Of a DNA stretch of 64,000 nt, positions 11,024 to 21,658 are shown one piece after another. Source of the stretch: Ascidia mentula (Eukaryota > Chordata > Ascidiacea > Phlebobranchia > Ascidiidae); NCBI GenBank assembly GCA_947561715.1, contig OX387200.1, positions 2,606,501 through 2,670,500 on the forward strand, given 5' to 3'. Numbering within the stretch: position 1 is the stretch's first letter; every line of letters starts with the position of its first letter. The translations under genes and the position numbers were made by a program. Under the pieces are notes generated by a model. It saw only the letters and a list, made by a program, of their open reading frames with translations, was not told the DNA's origin and searched no databases.

Positions 11024-14000
11024 ATGGCGTTAAATGTAACCGCCGTCGTCATAACAAAGGGTATTCGATTCTGCGGGGCGCCCGGATTCTGTGACATTAC
11101 ATACCGAAACGTTTGCCAATCCATTCCGACCAACCAATGCCTTCAATGCAACCTTTCCTTGGCCATAGCATACCTTGTATTCGCCGTTCTCCTTGCAGTA
11201 TCAATATTCCTTGGAAATGGTTTGATAATGTGGTCCGTGTTGTTCGGACGAACCGGGACGAGATCCTGTCTGGATTGCGTTCGTCTGTCATTGTCATTCT
11301 CTGATATGCTGATGGGTGAGAGACGATTAACTTTTAAAGTCGCCCATAGTTGGTCGGTCCAGTTTGGGTGCAGAAACAAAGTTATATACTCAAACTTATT
11401 GAACCGAATCGAATATTTCTGACACAAATCCATCAATCCACGTTTAGTTTAAAGAATAAAATTTTTTTACGCTAAATAGAGAATTCTGGGATTTCATACA
11501 AAAGCTTTTGAATCAACGAAAAATGATTTGTAAATAATGTTTCCCAAATTTTTCTGACCTTCATTACAAGCAAAATAGCCAATACAGTGGTTGAGAACTT
11601 CATGCTACACACGTTTCGATTGTTTTCAACCAATCATTTTCAGTGTAAAATTGTAGAAAACAATCAAAACGTCTGTAGAATGAAGTTCTCTACAATTGTA
11701 TGGGCTATTTTGTTCGTATTAAAGATGTATAAAACCGTCAGTTATGTTCCTAACTTTTCCTACCTTTGTCTCGCAGATGTTAACAGACCTATGTTCACAG
11801 GGTTGCATCTTTGCATCACCGTTATCCCCAATCTGGTGATAACGTTGAATTCAACCGCCTCTGGTATCAGCATACATTCACGGACAGCTTCGGACACAGC
11901 GATATCTCGGTTTCTGGGAATAATCTTCCTCCTTAGTTACACCAACTCCATGTATCACCTCATGGTGATCAGTGCTTACCGCTTGGTGGTGATAAAGTTT
12001 CCATTTTGGGTTCTATCGCTTGGGAATCGTTGCATTATTGGAGTCATTTGCTTCGCGTGGGTCGCTGCCCTCATGTCAGGTTTATCCGCTGGTAGGTAAA
12101 CAATTTTATAATTTGGGCTAAAATTCGACAACTGGACTTGATGCGGTATTTTTTTAACACATTAAGTGCAGTTGTCGAATTAGCAGATAAACCCACAGCC
12201 CCTAAGGGAAAAAATGTGAAGGCGCGATGACCTGCCTTTGGTGTTAACATGAAATCATAAGTGGGAGACGATCACCCAGCCTATACGATAGAAATTTCAA
12301 AAAAAATAGAAATTTTCACATCAAACAATGGTTTTCGTGGCACCTACTATTCAAATATCCCGTAGCTCAGTTGGTAGAGCGTTGGGCCTGGTTACCCAGG
12401 GTCGTGAGTTCAAATCTCACCGGGAACTTGATTTTTTAAATCTTGCTCCGACTAATCAGGAAAAAGTGGCTGATCCAGCTAAACTGTAATGCCTGGGTTG
12501 CCAAGCCTGCAAACCTAATGAGCATTGTTAATATGTACGGAATAGCGTGTGGTCGTAAAGTCTGTTTAAAAATCATGGCGTTAAGCTGGAAGTTTATTTA
12601 GTTTATGAAAACATCTTATCAGGTCGGTATCATGTCAATTTCGAAGCACTTAAATTGTTTTTGTGGAAAGCAAATCAAGCGCAAACTTTAAAAATACTTT
12701 TTTGTCACAGTCTTCGTCAACGCGAACATTCAATTCAGTTACATCCAGTCCAACTTTATATATCTACCGGCACTTCGGCTTGTGGAGGGTGCAACTTATC
12801 AAGCCGTACCCATTTTTCTCGCTTTCACCTGCCTCATTAACGCCTACATCGGAATGGTAACAAGATTTTTCAATTGATTTGGCCACTGCTTCCAAGCAAC
12901 ATAACCAAGATAGTTGTGCATTGCATATGATGGCATGCTTAGGGTGGTATAATTTTCAAGCGGGACCAGAATGTTCATAAAATAAAAATAAAATGTTGAT
13001 TTCATAACTTGCACCGAGCACGCGTTTATGCAGTAATAAAATTTGTTTTAAATTTGCGTTTAGGTTTGCCTTTAAATTTGCATAACAATTTATGTTGTCG
13101 CTTGCAGACAACGCTGCTATTGGCAACCATAGCAGTTCTCCATTACGAAATGAGGAAATCTGCTCGACTTTTTAAACGGGGGGAAAGAGATAAAGTTTCC
13201 TACAAGCGGGAAATCACCGTCATCATGACAATTGGACTCATGTACATGGGATTTCTTGTTACCAACCGTAAGTGACAATAGTTGTAGAACATGTTACATT
13301 GTTCAACTTTTCCTCTTGTAAACTGCGTATAGATTCAATTCCATTAAACTTTTCACAAAAAATAGCTTGAACGCGTTATGAACAATAATTATGCAAAATA
13401 AAATGTCATATGGGCCGGCTATCATCGTAATATTCAAATTGTTAACAGAACAAAATCAACTCTACGTCATATTCGTGCTACTTTCTCCAGTTTTTTGGAG
13501 TATGTCTTTGACACTATCTACCTATCTCCTAACGAACGCCCAATGTTGTTTTTCAGTACCTTTCTGTGTGGTAGTGCTTTACGAATATCTGGGTAACTTC
13601 ACGTGTGCGCAAGTGGGACTTCCCCTTATGCTAACTACTCTACTGGCTACGTCGAACGGGTCGGTACAACGTCGGCAAGCAAAAAACTCTTCTTATATTA
13701 AAACATCGATATGTCGACAGTTAGCTACTCCACTGTAATATCAACTAGGTTTTTATGCCAAATAGTATCTGAAGCAATAACAGAAGATGTGGATTATTAA
13801 CCGCAACATGGTGAATTGAATACACGGACCGGCATACTTTATAATGTCAATTTACAATATATAATGACCCTGTGTCAAAACGCAGTTTTGTTTTGAAGAA
13901 AACATGTTTTACTAAACAGTATCATCAGTTCTTATTCTAACAAAGATTTTGAAAAAGTTACATTTTAGGAAGAAAATATTAAATGATGTTACTACCTACC

Positions 14001-14189
14001 TCAGATTTCATTGTTTTTTTTTATGTATTTCACAGTTTGGTGAACGTCATTGTTACGTCTGTACGCGATCGTGAGTTTCAGAAATCGATCAACCGATTGT
14101 ACAGAGGTCTACGAAACCGTTTAACAAAACACCGGGACTTCCACGAAAACGGGCCTAACTCGACTAACGTAGCGACCACGTCATTGTGA
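11024..14189 (+). CDS. Orphan 7TM receptor, paralog B, 6 exons, about 381 aa
   Basis: Predicted exons: 11024-11315, 11801-12091, 12711-12856, 13108-13267, 13557-13659, 14036-14189; all phases agree. Exon 1 combines the Cys-rich head (CGAPGFC, C, SIP, QCLQC) with TM1 (GNGLIMWSV) and TM2 (LSLSFSDMLMG), which are split over two exons in paralog A. Exons 2 and 5 have exactly the same length as in A (291 and 103 nt). Departures from class A hallmarks: YRLVVIKFPF at the D/ERY position, VTNLP for CWxP and LVNVIVTSVRD for NPxxY. The tail is short and basic and ends ATTSL, a possible class I PDZ ligand. An alternative exon 2 acceptor at 11776 would add eight residues; 11801 was chosen because it matches A. 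Introns carry a hairpin MITE and a SINE. Ligand unknown. Confidence 0.82.
11530..11740. mobile_element. Hairpin MITE (family 1) in intron 1 of receptor B
   Basis: Long imperfect inverted repeat: the left arm from 11571 (caaaatagcc...gagaacttcatgc) is mirrored by the right arm ending about 11714 (gaatgaagttctc...ggctatttt). The outer right flank (about 11715-11740, gtattaaagatgtataaaac) matches the outer arms of the second copy at 58577-58750. Non-autonomous; superfamily not determined. Confidence 0.7.
12115..12185. mobile_element. Small hairpin element in intron 2 of receptor B
   Basis: Inverted arms aattcgacaactg and cagttgtcgaatt flank a short AT-rich loop, consistent with a miniature inverted-repeat element. 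No clear target duplication seen. Confidence 0.5.
12357..12522 (+). mobile_element. tRNA-derived SINE (family 1), copy 1, in intron 2 of receptor B
   Basis: The head is tRNA-like: cccgtagctcag and ttggtagagcg (A box region), a paired anticodon-like arm, then gtgagttcaaatctcac (B box region). The first two acceptor-stem pairs do not form, and the body continues into a non-tRNA tail (cttgatttttt, gtggctgatccagct, gccaagcctgcaaac) shared with copies at 25142, 35636, 40451 and 56400. It is therefore a SINE rather than a tRNA gene. Confidence 0.75.
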
Positions 14190-15297
14190 ATGACAAGTAT
14201 TAACTTCACAATTCCCTACAACTTGTTGTTTGTATTAATTACCTTAAGAGGAGAAAAAATATGCTGATGTACAAAGACCAATTTGTTTGAAATTGCATGA
14301 CATTGTGATAGAAGCTATCAGTTTCATGCAAACAATAATATTCGTCGGCTACGCTTTTGATATTTATGGGCTAGGGTGACCCGCATTGGCTACACACACC
14401 CCCACCGTGGGACCTGCTTGTGGTATAATGTGTACAGTTGTAAGTATTTTTATTCTTTTTATTTCTTAACCACTTTATATTTCACTGTCGATGTGTGATG
14501 TGAATGAAGATATGTTATCACGTATGCAGTTGTAATAAACGTTATGGAAGGCTTGAGGAAGAGTTCATTGTTGTATCAAAATACGTTCTGTTCAATCCGG
14601 TGCTTTTTCAAAATCACCATTTTTGGAAGTTTAACAGGACAGTAAGTGGTTTTAAAAAACACTTGTTATTTACTTCACGTCGCCTCACATAATGATAAGA
14701 TAAAGGAGTTTAAGGTCCGCCAGCGCTAAACAACAATTTGTTTAGGGCAAGTTTCCGATTCTATTGATTTAGCAGTACTTAGTTCTGTTGTGTTCCGCCT
14801 AACACAGACAAACTCCAGCCCTTTGTCAGTAATGGCACAGAGAGCAGTCGGGAGATGAATGAGGGTTTTTGATTTATTAAAAATTCGAAAGATTTGTCTA
14901 TTTTCCCATTCCCAACAACCTCGTCACTCTTTGTTGGATCGGGATATCCAGTGCCGCCTTTTCAGCTTCGATTTCCGCCAATCTCTCAGCTTCTTCCCGT
15001 TCTATCGCAAGAGCTTTGTGTAAAGGCACTTGCAGTTCTAACTCCGGTCTGCAACAATATTTATTATAACTGCAAGAGTTTTTTTATATTTTTAAAACGG
15101 GATCTTCAAAGGTTGGTTCGTGAGCTTCAGAAAATTCTATATATGGCCCAAAAAAATTAGATTCACCTTTCATATAAAACTTAAACACAAGAACAAGAAC
15201 TGGATAAACTTTTATTTTTAAAACAGGACAAAAACGCAAACAGTTATTTTACGTTAGGTTTCCACAGTGTTTGGTTAACGTTTGGTTGTAACTAGGC
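14190..15297. other. Intergenic region between receptor B and MRPS30
   Basis: Convergent 3' ends of receptor B (plus) and MRPS30 (minus). An AATAAA-type signal on the minus strand near 15210 could serve MRPS30. Besides the candidate exon at 14893-15049, nothing recognised. Confidence 0.45.
14893..15049 (-). CDS. Candidate 3'-terminal exon of an unidentified gene
   Basis: On the minus strand a strong acceptor (tattgttgcag) at 15050 is followed by an open frame reading PELELQVPLHKALAIEREEA, then ERLAEIEAEKAALDIPIQQR and VTRLLGMGK, then a stop. The helical, charged composition looks protein-like. I could not find a phase-compatible upstream exon. A short open frame starting MKGESNFFGP just upstream (about 15175 down to 15090) leaves the wrong phase. 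It could be a small downstream gene or an alternative end of MRPS30. Confidence 0.3.
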
Positions 15298-18200
15298 TTA
15301 CATGTCGAGATGTTGTTCTTGGCAAATCAACCTCGCGTCATGTTCCTCTGTCCCGTACAAATCAGCCGCTAGGTGGCGGTGTTGATCCGCACCGACCGAC
15401 ATAACCTTCATCAGAAGTTCCAAAGCCTCAGGGTTAACGGTGACGACGCCATCGTGTTTGTCATTATCGTACAACTGAAAAATGAAGGGTTACTTTTATT
15501 ATAACAAGAAAGGGAAGCCGCTGGTAAACAATAACATTAACGACGATAAAGAAAAAAAAAGTCAACATTAAAATGTTGGATACACGCTGACGGGCATTTT
15601 GAGAAAAAGGCTCTTCTGGTGATACAGAACAGAATCATTTTCTCGTTGTTTTGATTTGAACAACATTCATAAATAGAGAACCATTTGAAATTCTTTGTCA
15701 CCAAAGTCTACAGCAACAAACCAAAGTTACCACAACATGGACTCAAGGAATGTCGATATGTTAACAGGGTTTTTTTAGCTAGAAATACTTATAAAGGTAC
15801 AAATCTTCCACTGGCAACTGTATCTTGGTCTTGGGGTCGTTTGCAAAAACTTCTGTAAACTGCCTCGACGTGCGTGTTTGATTTTGACCTTGAATGTTTG
15901 CTCTTGTTTTATGTTTGTCGTTTTTATTCAGTAAACTGATGATGCCTTATGGATATATATATTCCTAAGCGTCTTGGACTATTTTGCAATAGCCTATAGG
16001 TTGGCCCTAGAATCACTGTGTTGTATTTAACGCCGTTTTCAAAACTGAAAAAAAAATTGCACAAAAAGGGAATGGACTTAAAACATAGTGGTTTTGAATT
16101 AAATCAGGGTGTGCTTCGTATTGGACGTTATGGCATACCTTCACACTGGTCTTCCCGTAACACAGATTCCTTCGGTTATTTTCTTCACTGTTATCAGGAT
16201 CGACTGCAAGGGTGTTGAGTTGGTACCAGAAGAATGAAATCCACTGACCATCCGTTACAATAACCTGTATATCAATACTGGAAATAAGACGTAAACAAGT
16301 TACACCAAAAAAGGAATTTTACATTTTATGCTGGACCTTCAGCAACCCATCAAGTGCCAAACTATACCTGTGGTTCACAAGCTTGTAGATTTTTATGGAA
16401 ATCATATGTAGACTTTGCAAATGTTATAAAATTTTATGAAAACAAGACTATGAACGGGTTTTTTTAAAATCGAAAACAAATAGCTCCCTGATTTCAATCA
16501 ATTACACACTTCAATGCACTCTTAACAACACACATATAATAACATCACACCTGTGAGCAGAATGGTCGAGTAACATCGTTGTCCATCCAAAACATATTAC
16601 AAGTGGCTTGTGCAGCAGTCCATGTCCAACCGCTCATTATTCCATGTGCTTTAAGGTGCTCCTCAATCTCTCCAGTAATATCTCCATGTTCCATGTTGTC
16701 CTGGTACCACTCACGGGAGTAACTGAAAACATGTTTTAAAATTTTTCATTTAAATGAAAAGATACTGGTTTTTGACCAAATTTTTTATTATTTTCACGAA
16801 GTTTCTGAAGCAGTGCAGCACAAATTACTTATTATATAATAATGTTGACTATGTCGACATATGTTTTTTGTTTGTCAATTATGATAAACATGTTACAAAA
16901 CTACACGGAATCAACTCTAAACAGCCAAAGCATCTTGAGAGTGCAATCTAAGCTAAAGTGGCCACACATCAGTTAAACACAATATATATTACTCAGCAGG
17001 GAGAAGTTGCAACTGCGTGTGACCGTAAGGAACGCTATTGTACAATGGAGGAACCAAACGATGTAGTCGTCGGTGGTTCAGGGCAGTTTGGTAGTTAACA
17101 TGTTGATCGCCAACGAACATACGATAACCTGAAACACATATTTGTGGTAATAGGAAAAGATACAAATTTAGGTTGCTTTGGAGCAAACTAAACTTAAGTT
17201 TTGCACTCTTTATAATTAATTCTGCGGCAAATGGAAAAAAGAAACAGTTTCATTGACAAGTTATTAGTTCATGGCAAAAAAACACAGGGAAAACAACATT
17301 ATAAAGTTATCCAATGTAATACATTTTGCAACATACCAGGAGAAACAATATTCCTGTTTTGTTCCCGCTGTACTCTAAATATGTGCGGTGTTGTGTAAAA
17401 ATCCGGTATTTTCCCGGTTTGAGAAAAATCTCCCATCCAGTTGGAAAAGGCCGGCAACTGCTTGGCTGTTCTCACCTAACCGTTAAAATATTGTCAACTC
17501 CTGATATCATTTACAGTTCTGTTCTTAACAATAGAGCAGTGTTTTCAACCATTTTGAGCCACGGAACACTATTTTTATCAAAAAAATCTTGCGGAACACC
17601 AAATTGTTGGAAGTACTGCAGCACTGTACTTAACCTTCAACAGGCCAGCGCAATTACATTCTTATTATTACAAAACGAGTCTTATTGTTACACAACATTG
17701 GAACATTGGTGATACTTTCATAAAAAAGTGATTTTTGACCCGTGTTCCACGGAACATCAGTCAAACTAACAAATTTCTTGCGGAACACCTGATGATCTTT
17801 CACGGAGCACTGGTGTTCCACGGAACACCGGTTGAAAATCACTGCAATAGAGAATACGGCAGAAAGTGACTACAGGAATCAGCCTGTGCAAGTCTGTTCT
17901 CAACAATCCACAGAGTCAGGTACAACACAAAGAATATATCACATCCAGTGCAGTTGTTGTATGTTAATGAAGTTGAAAAACACAAACAGATAAACCATTA
18001 GAATAGGAATGCTTAACTAGGTTAAATTGTTGCCTAAATATTGCAATTTTAAAAATCTTAAATCAAACCATATTAAACCTGAAGAAAGGGTGTGTCGTAA
18101 CATTGATAGGAAATGGGCAAATCGTCACTTAACGTCCACTTGTGAAAACCCCTTCCCCGGAACCAGAACATTGCATTGTTGGGAGTTTGTTCCATCACAG

Positions 18201-20328
18201 AAGTTTCAAGACACTCATTATCTTTGGCTTGCGAGCTGGTTATGTGCTGCATTATGGTGGTGAAAATCTTTTCGTTGCGTGTACGTGTATTCTGCGCAAA
18301 CATTTTTACATAATTTAAACAGAAATCAAGAATAATTTTTACAAATTTACAATTTTGAAAGGACAATACAAAAAGTACAAATTACAACAAGAACTCAGAA
18401 TCAATAACGGAATCACCTCACCTATCATATTATCCATCAAAACATCTGGCTACAATAACAATCAATCTTATCATTACAATAGTATGTGATAAACAGACTA
18501 TCACACCTATTTATTGCCGTGTTATGCGTTGTACTTCGTTTGTCCTGATAAAGGTCAGTTGAATAACAACTGAAACGTCATCCGAACTAGTTTTTCTTTT
18601 TTGCCAGAAGAGCCTTACATTACCAAAGTATCACACCTATCATTTTGAATGAGACTATTAACAGAAAACTGACCTCTGGTTTATCCATGATCTGTTGTTT
18701 GGACAAATTAATTGCATCTTCTACGAACCCCCTTAACCTCTGCAGTTGTAATTCGTTCACTTCAGCATTTTCAATTTGATATGGTAAGCCATGAACATAT
18801 TTTGTTTGGGTGACATACTGGTACAAGTAGGACATATTTGTTTGCAGAAAGCGGTGATTGAATGGTAGTATCACGTATTTTTTCTTAGTGTACTGGTCCA
18901 ATAATATGGGTTGCAATTCTCTGATCTAGAGTAAAACAAGTTTAAGTAAAGTGGAAAAAGTGCTAAACATCATAAAATAAAAACAAAAAATAAACTTATC
19001 TCAGTAATAAAGACATTTCATTGCTTTTGCAAAATCAAAAAAGTTGCAGTTGCATGAAATGTAGGTCTACTTTGAAAGTACTGAAAAATTGTTTTTGCTT
19101 TTTGGAAGCAAAAAGAAAAAAAATTCGACATTTTCTTTACACAACCAAAACAATCTTCTGTAAATAAGTAAAGAAACATACACTTTCTGCTTTAAACAAA
19201 TGTTGTCTTTTATCTTTAAAGTTGATGTTGAATCCTTTAAGATGTGGATGAGTCTTTACCCAGCGCTTGGTATACTCATCATACCATTTGTGGTGTTTCC
19301 AACTTGCTTTTTGGTCAGGAGCAACAGGGTACTCTGCAACAAAAAAAAATGTACACCAATAAATAATAGAAAAAAAAGTAAGAAATTTGACCGCAGGAAT
19401 CAGCCTTGGCAGGTCGGTAACCGATGGATCTGTCTTTGCAAATCAATGTAACATTCCTAGAGCTCCAAAAGGAGTAAAAGACGATCAGTACTGGAGCTCT
19501 AGGAATGTTACACCAATAAATAATTGGTAATAAAGTAAGTATTTTTGTATCATATCAAATGACGTTTGTACACGCACTGTTTCGACCTGTAAGGTCTCAT
19601 CAGTGCAGCTGTTGAGTGGCACTGTGCTAGCTGTCACACTAGCAGGCACACTAGTTTCCACTTTGTGGTACCTTTCGGTCAACGTCGATCTGCAGGGTAC
19701 CCTATACTAGGTACCGAACAACAGAGACGACGAACCACTGTGGAGCGCACTATGGCCAAACGGAACTGCTTGGTGTACACACCCTGTCTGCAGCTTTGCA
19801 ATATTATGGCTTTTTTTGCACATAAATGACGTTTCTTTTGCATAAAAGAAAACAACGTAAATGTACAAAACATTTAAAATCAAATCACATTCATTTTTGT
19901 GCAGAAGACTGCAACGTAAATGAACTATACAAACTAAAGGTAAAATGGCATGGACACCAATAAAATCTTGGAGGTTATTAAGTCAGACGCCTATGTGATG
20001 GTTGCCATAAGAGTAAATTTAAGTTATTTTTAAATTTCACTTTACCCCATGTTTTTCTTCGTTTCGCGGCGATAAGATTTTCCTTGAAAAGCGATGGCGG
20101 CATTCGTTTGTTGGATAGTCTCATCCATCTCTTTCGAAAATATAGATTTGGCAGATGGTAACGATTTACGCATGACGTCGTTGACACCTGCGCTATTTGA
20201 AGCTTAGTTTGAGAAACTCTGCGAGTCTTCAAGACGCTCACGATCGTTAAGTTTAAATTCGCACGAGACCAAGACATGGTTTTAGTGTATTTACATGTTT
20301 TTAAGAGGAAAGATCGGACAACCTGCAA
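15298..20328 (-). CDS. MRPS30: Mitochondrial ribosomal protein mL65 (MRPS30/PDCD9), 9 exons, about 513 aa
   Basis: Predicted exons: 20046-20328, 19182-19333, 18674-18925, 18079-18291, 17337-17367 (31-nt microexon), 16993-17128, 16551-16722, 16139-16264, 15298-15474; all phases agree. Blocks that match vertebrate MRPS30 as I remember it: MFVGDQH then YGHTQLQLLP, GWTWTAAQATCNMFWMDNDV then TRPFCSQ, and VIVTDGQWISFFWYQLNTLA. The protein is a structural component of the mitochondrial large ribosomal subunit. The first exon is Arg/Lys-rich without acidic residues early on, as expected of a mitochondrial targeting peptide. The start could be the ATG at 20328 or the in-frame ATG at 20277 (MSWSRANLNL). 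It is longer than the human protein (about 439 aa). Intron 1 carries a hairpin element and intron 5' of the microexon carries a hAT-type element. Head to head with VMP1. Confidence 0.88.
17529..17852. mobile_element. Non-autonomous hAT-type DNA transposon with 8-bp target duplication
   Basis: The element at 17537-17844 (308 bp) begins cagtgttttcaacc and ends ggttgaaaatcactg, a typical hAT terminal inverted repeat. It is flanked on both sides by the perfect 8-bp duplication caatagag (17529-17536 and 17845-17852). The interior has repeated ttccacggaacac-type motifs and no transposase. It sits in an MRPS30 intron. Confidence 0.9.
18541..18625 (+). repeat. Retroelement-like fragment with hammerhead-like core (copy 2)
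   Basis: CTGATAA, a stem-loop (CAGTTG/CAACTG), then GAAACGTC, followed by a GCCAGAAGAG block similar to that after the core near 37540. Lies in an MRPS30 intron. Confidence 0.35.
19352..19524. repeat. Direct repeat pair flanking a perfect 21-bp inverted-repeat hairpin, MRPS30 intron 1
   Basis: tacaccaataaataat occurs at 19352-19367 and 19509-19524. Between them, 19447-19512 is a 66-bp hairpin with perfect 21-bp arms (tgtaacattcctagagctcc + a and its complement) around a 24-nt loop. The piece at 19385-19446 resembles the dispersed repeat at 6912-6985. The arrangement suggests a composite insertion. Confidence 0.7.
19560..19625 (-). repeat. Hammerhead-core-like hairpin motif
   Basis: On the minus strand: CTGATGA, a GACC/GGTC stem-loop, then GAAAC, bracketed by GCA...TGC-type complementary flanks. 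It has the conserved core nucleotides of a hammerhead ribozyme but the outer pairing is compatible with a simple hairpin. Confidence 0.35.
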
Positions 20329-21658
20329 TTGACGAACTCATTATAAAGAAACATCAATCTTTACTTAAAAAGCATTTTAACAAACAATATCATCCAGCAT
20401 TATTGTGTACCTACTCATGCGTCAAGCGCAGTCATGCGTTAAGCGCAGTCACAACCGATTCACAACGATTGGTAAACAGAAAAGTATTTTTAGAATACAA
20501 CGTCTAAGACAGGTTTAGATTAAAAAAAAGAAAATGGAAAAGGAAGTAGAAAAATATTTAAAAATGAGATATCTATGACTAGCAGAAGATTTTGAAAATC
20601 GGGTTTTTGCGTTTACTGTGATTTTGTCATTACAATATTACCTTCATTATAAATCATCTCAACAAGAATTACTAAACAGTTCAAATTTTGCGCTACGAAA
20701 CAAAATATGACAAAGCAATTTACTTGATGCAAAAGGAAGCAACACGCGTCAAAAATATCATCAGCAAATTTACGCTTGACTGACCTCGAATTGTTGGACC
20801 GTTGGACTCACGTTTGCTGACCAGAGCGCGAATATAAAAACAAGGTAAGTTGTCGTCAATAGTGTTATTTCTTGTCAACAAATACAGCACTTTTGCGATC
20901 ACTGTAGATTCACCTAGCATTATGTCATAAAACGGCGACCTAACTTGTTTTTCTTCGCAACCTCTGCTTTCTGGACTTTGAACCTAAATCAAAACGTCGG
21001 TCCAATTGCGAAACGCTTGTAACACTTGCGACGCCAAATGCAAAAAGAAAGAAGTGTTTGTTTGTGAGATTAGTCACTTACGAGGCAACTCTTGCGCTCT
21101 TTAAGCTTTTGTTGCCATTTAGCACTTGCAGTATTTGCAATGAGTGCAGTCATCCTTTAAAGATATATTGCTACCTTGCAAACCAGCATATATGTATTTT
21201 TTAAAGTCGTTTGCTGCCAGGAACTTCAGGAGGCTTTCAGCATCAAAAAGAGCAATCCTTCCAACCTCCAGTAACCGTGATTCACTTTCACTGGAAGAGC
21301 CAATTGATCTTGGTACAGACTTTAGTCTGACAATACAAGACGAAGTAATGTCTGCGAGTACGAAGTCAGATGGTAGGTGTTTACTTTATAGGAAATATGC
21401 TTTGTATTGCTAAAAGTTAAACTGAACTTATTCCAATACTGTAAAATATTTGTATTTTGCATAGAAAACTATATTCTAATACTAAATGCACAATGTCATG
21501 TAAAAGCCATCATACTCAGCCACTGCTCAAAGATAGGGTAAGGCATTAAAAAGGGAGCCTACTTTCAAAGCAATTTGTGAAGACATGTTAACGTGTGTTT
21601 TGCACTGCAGTAATTATTATGTTCTGGATAAGGTGCAAGGTCAACATACGACAGTGTT
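20329..21658. other. Divergent promoter region between MRPS30 and VMP1
   Basis: Contains a 17-bp direct duplication near 20418-20451 (tcatgcgtYaagcgcag). An open segment at 21144-21371 (ending in STKSD before a gtaggt donor) could be a 5' exon of VMP1, but its phase does not fit the next exon. Otherwise nothing recognised. Confidence 0.4.

Noticed and set aside
12357-12427. Possible tRNA gene
   Set aside because: The tRNA-like head cannot form the full acceptor stem and continues into a tail shared with several other copies; it is a SINE.
21144-21413. Upstream VMP1 exon
   Set aside because: Protein-like at its 3' end and followed by a donor, but no acceptor before 21659 restores an open phase-compatible frame, so it was left out of the VMP1 model.
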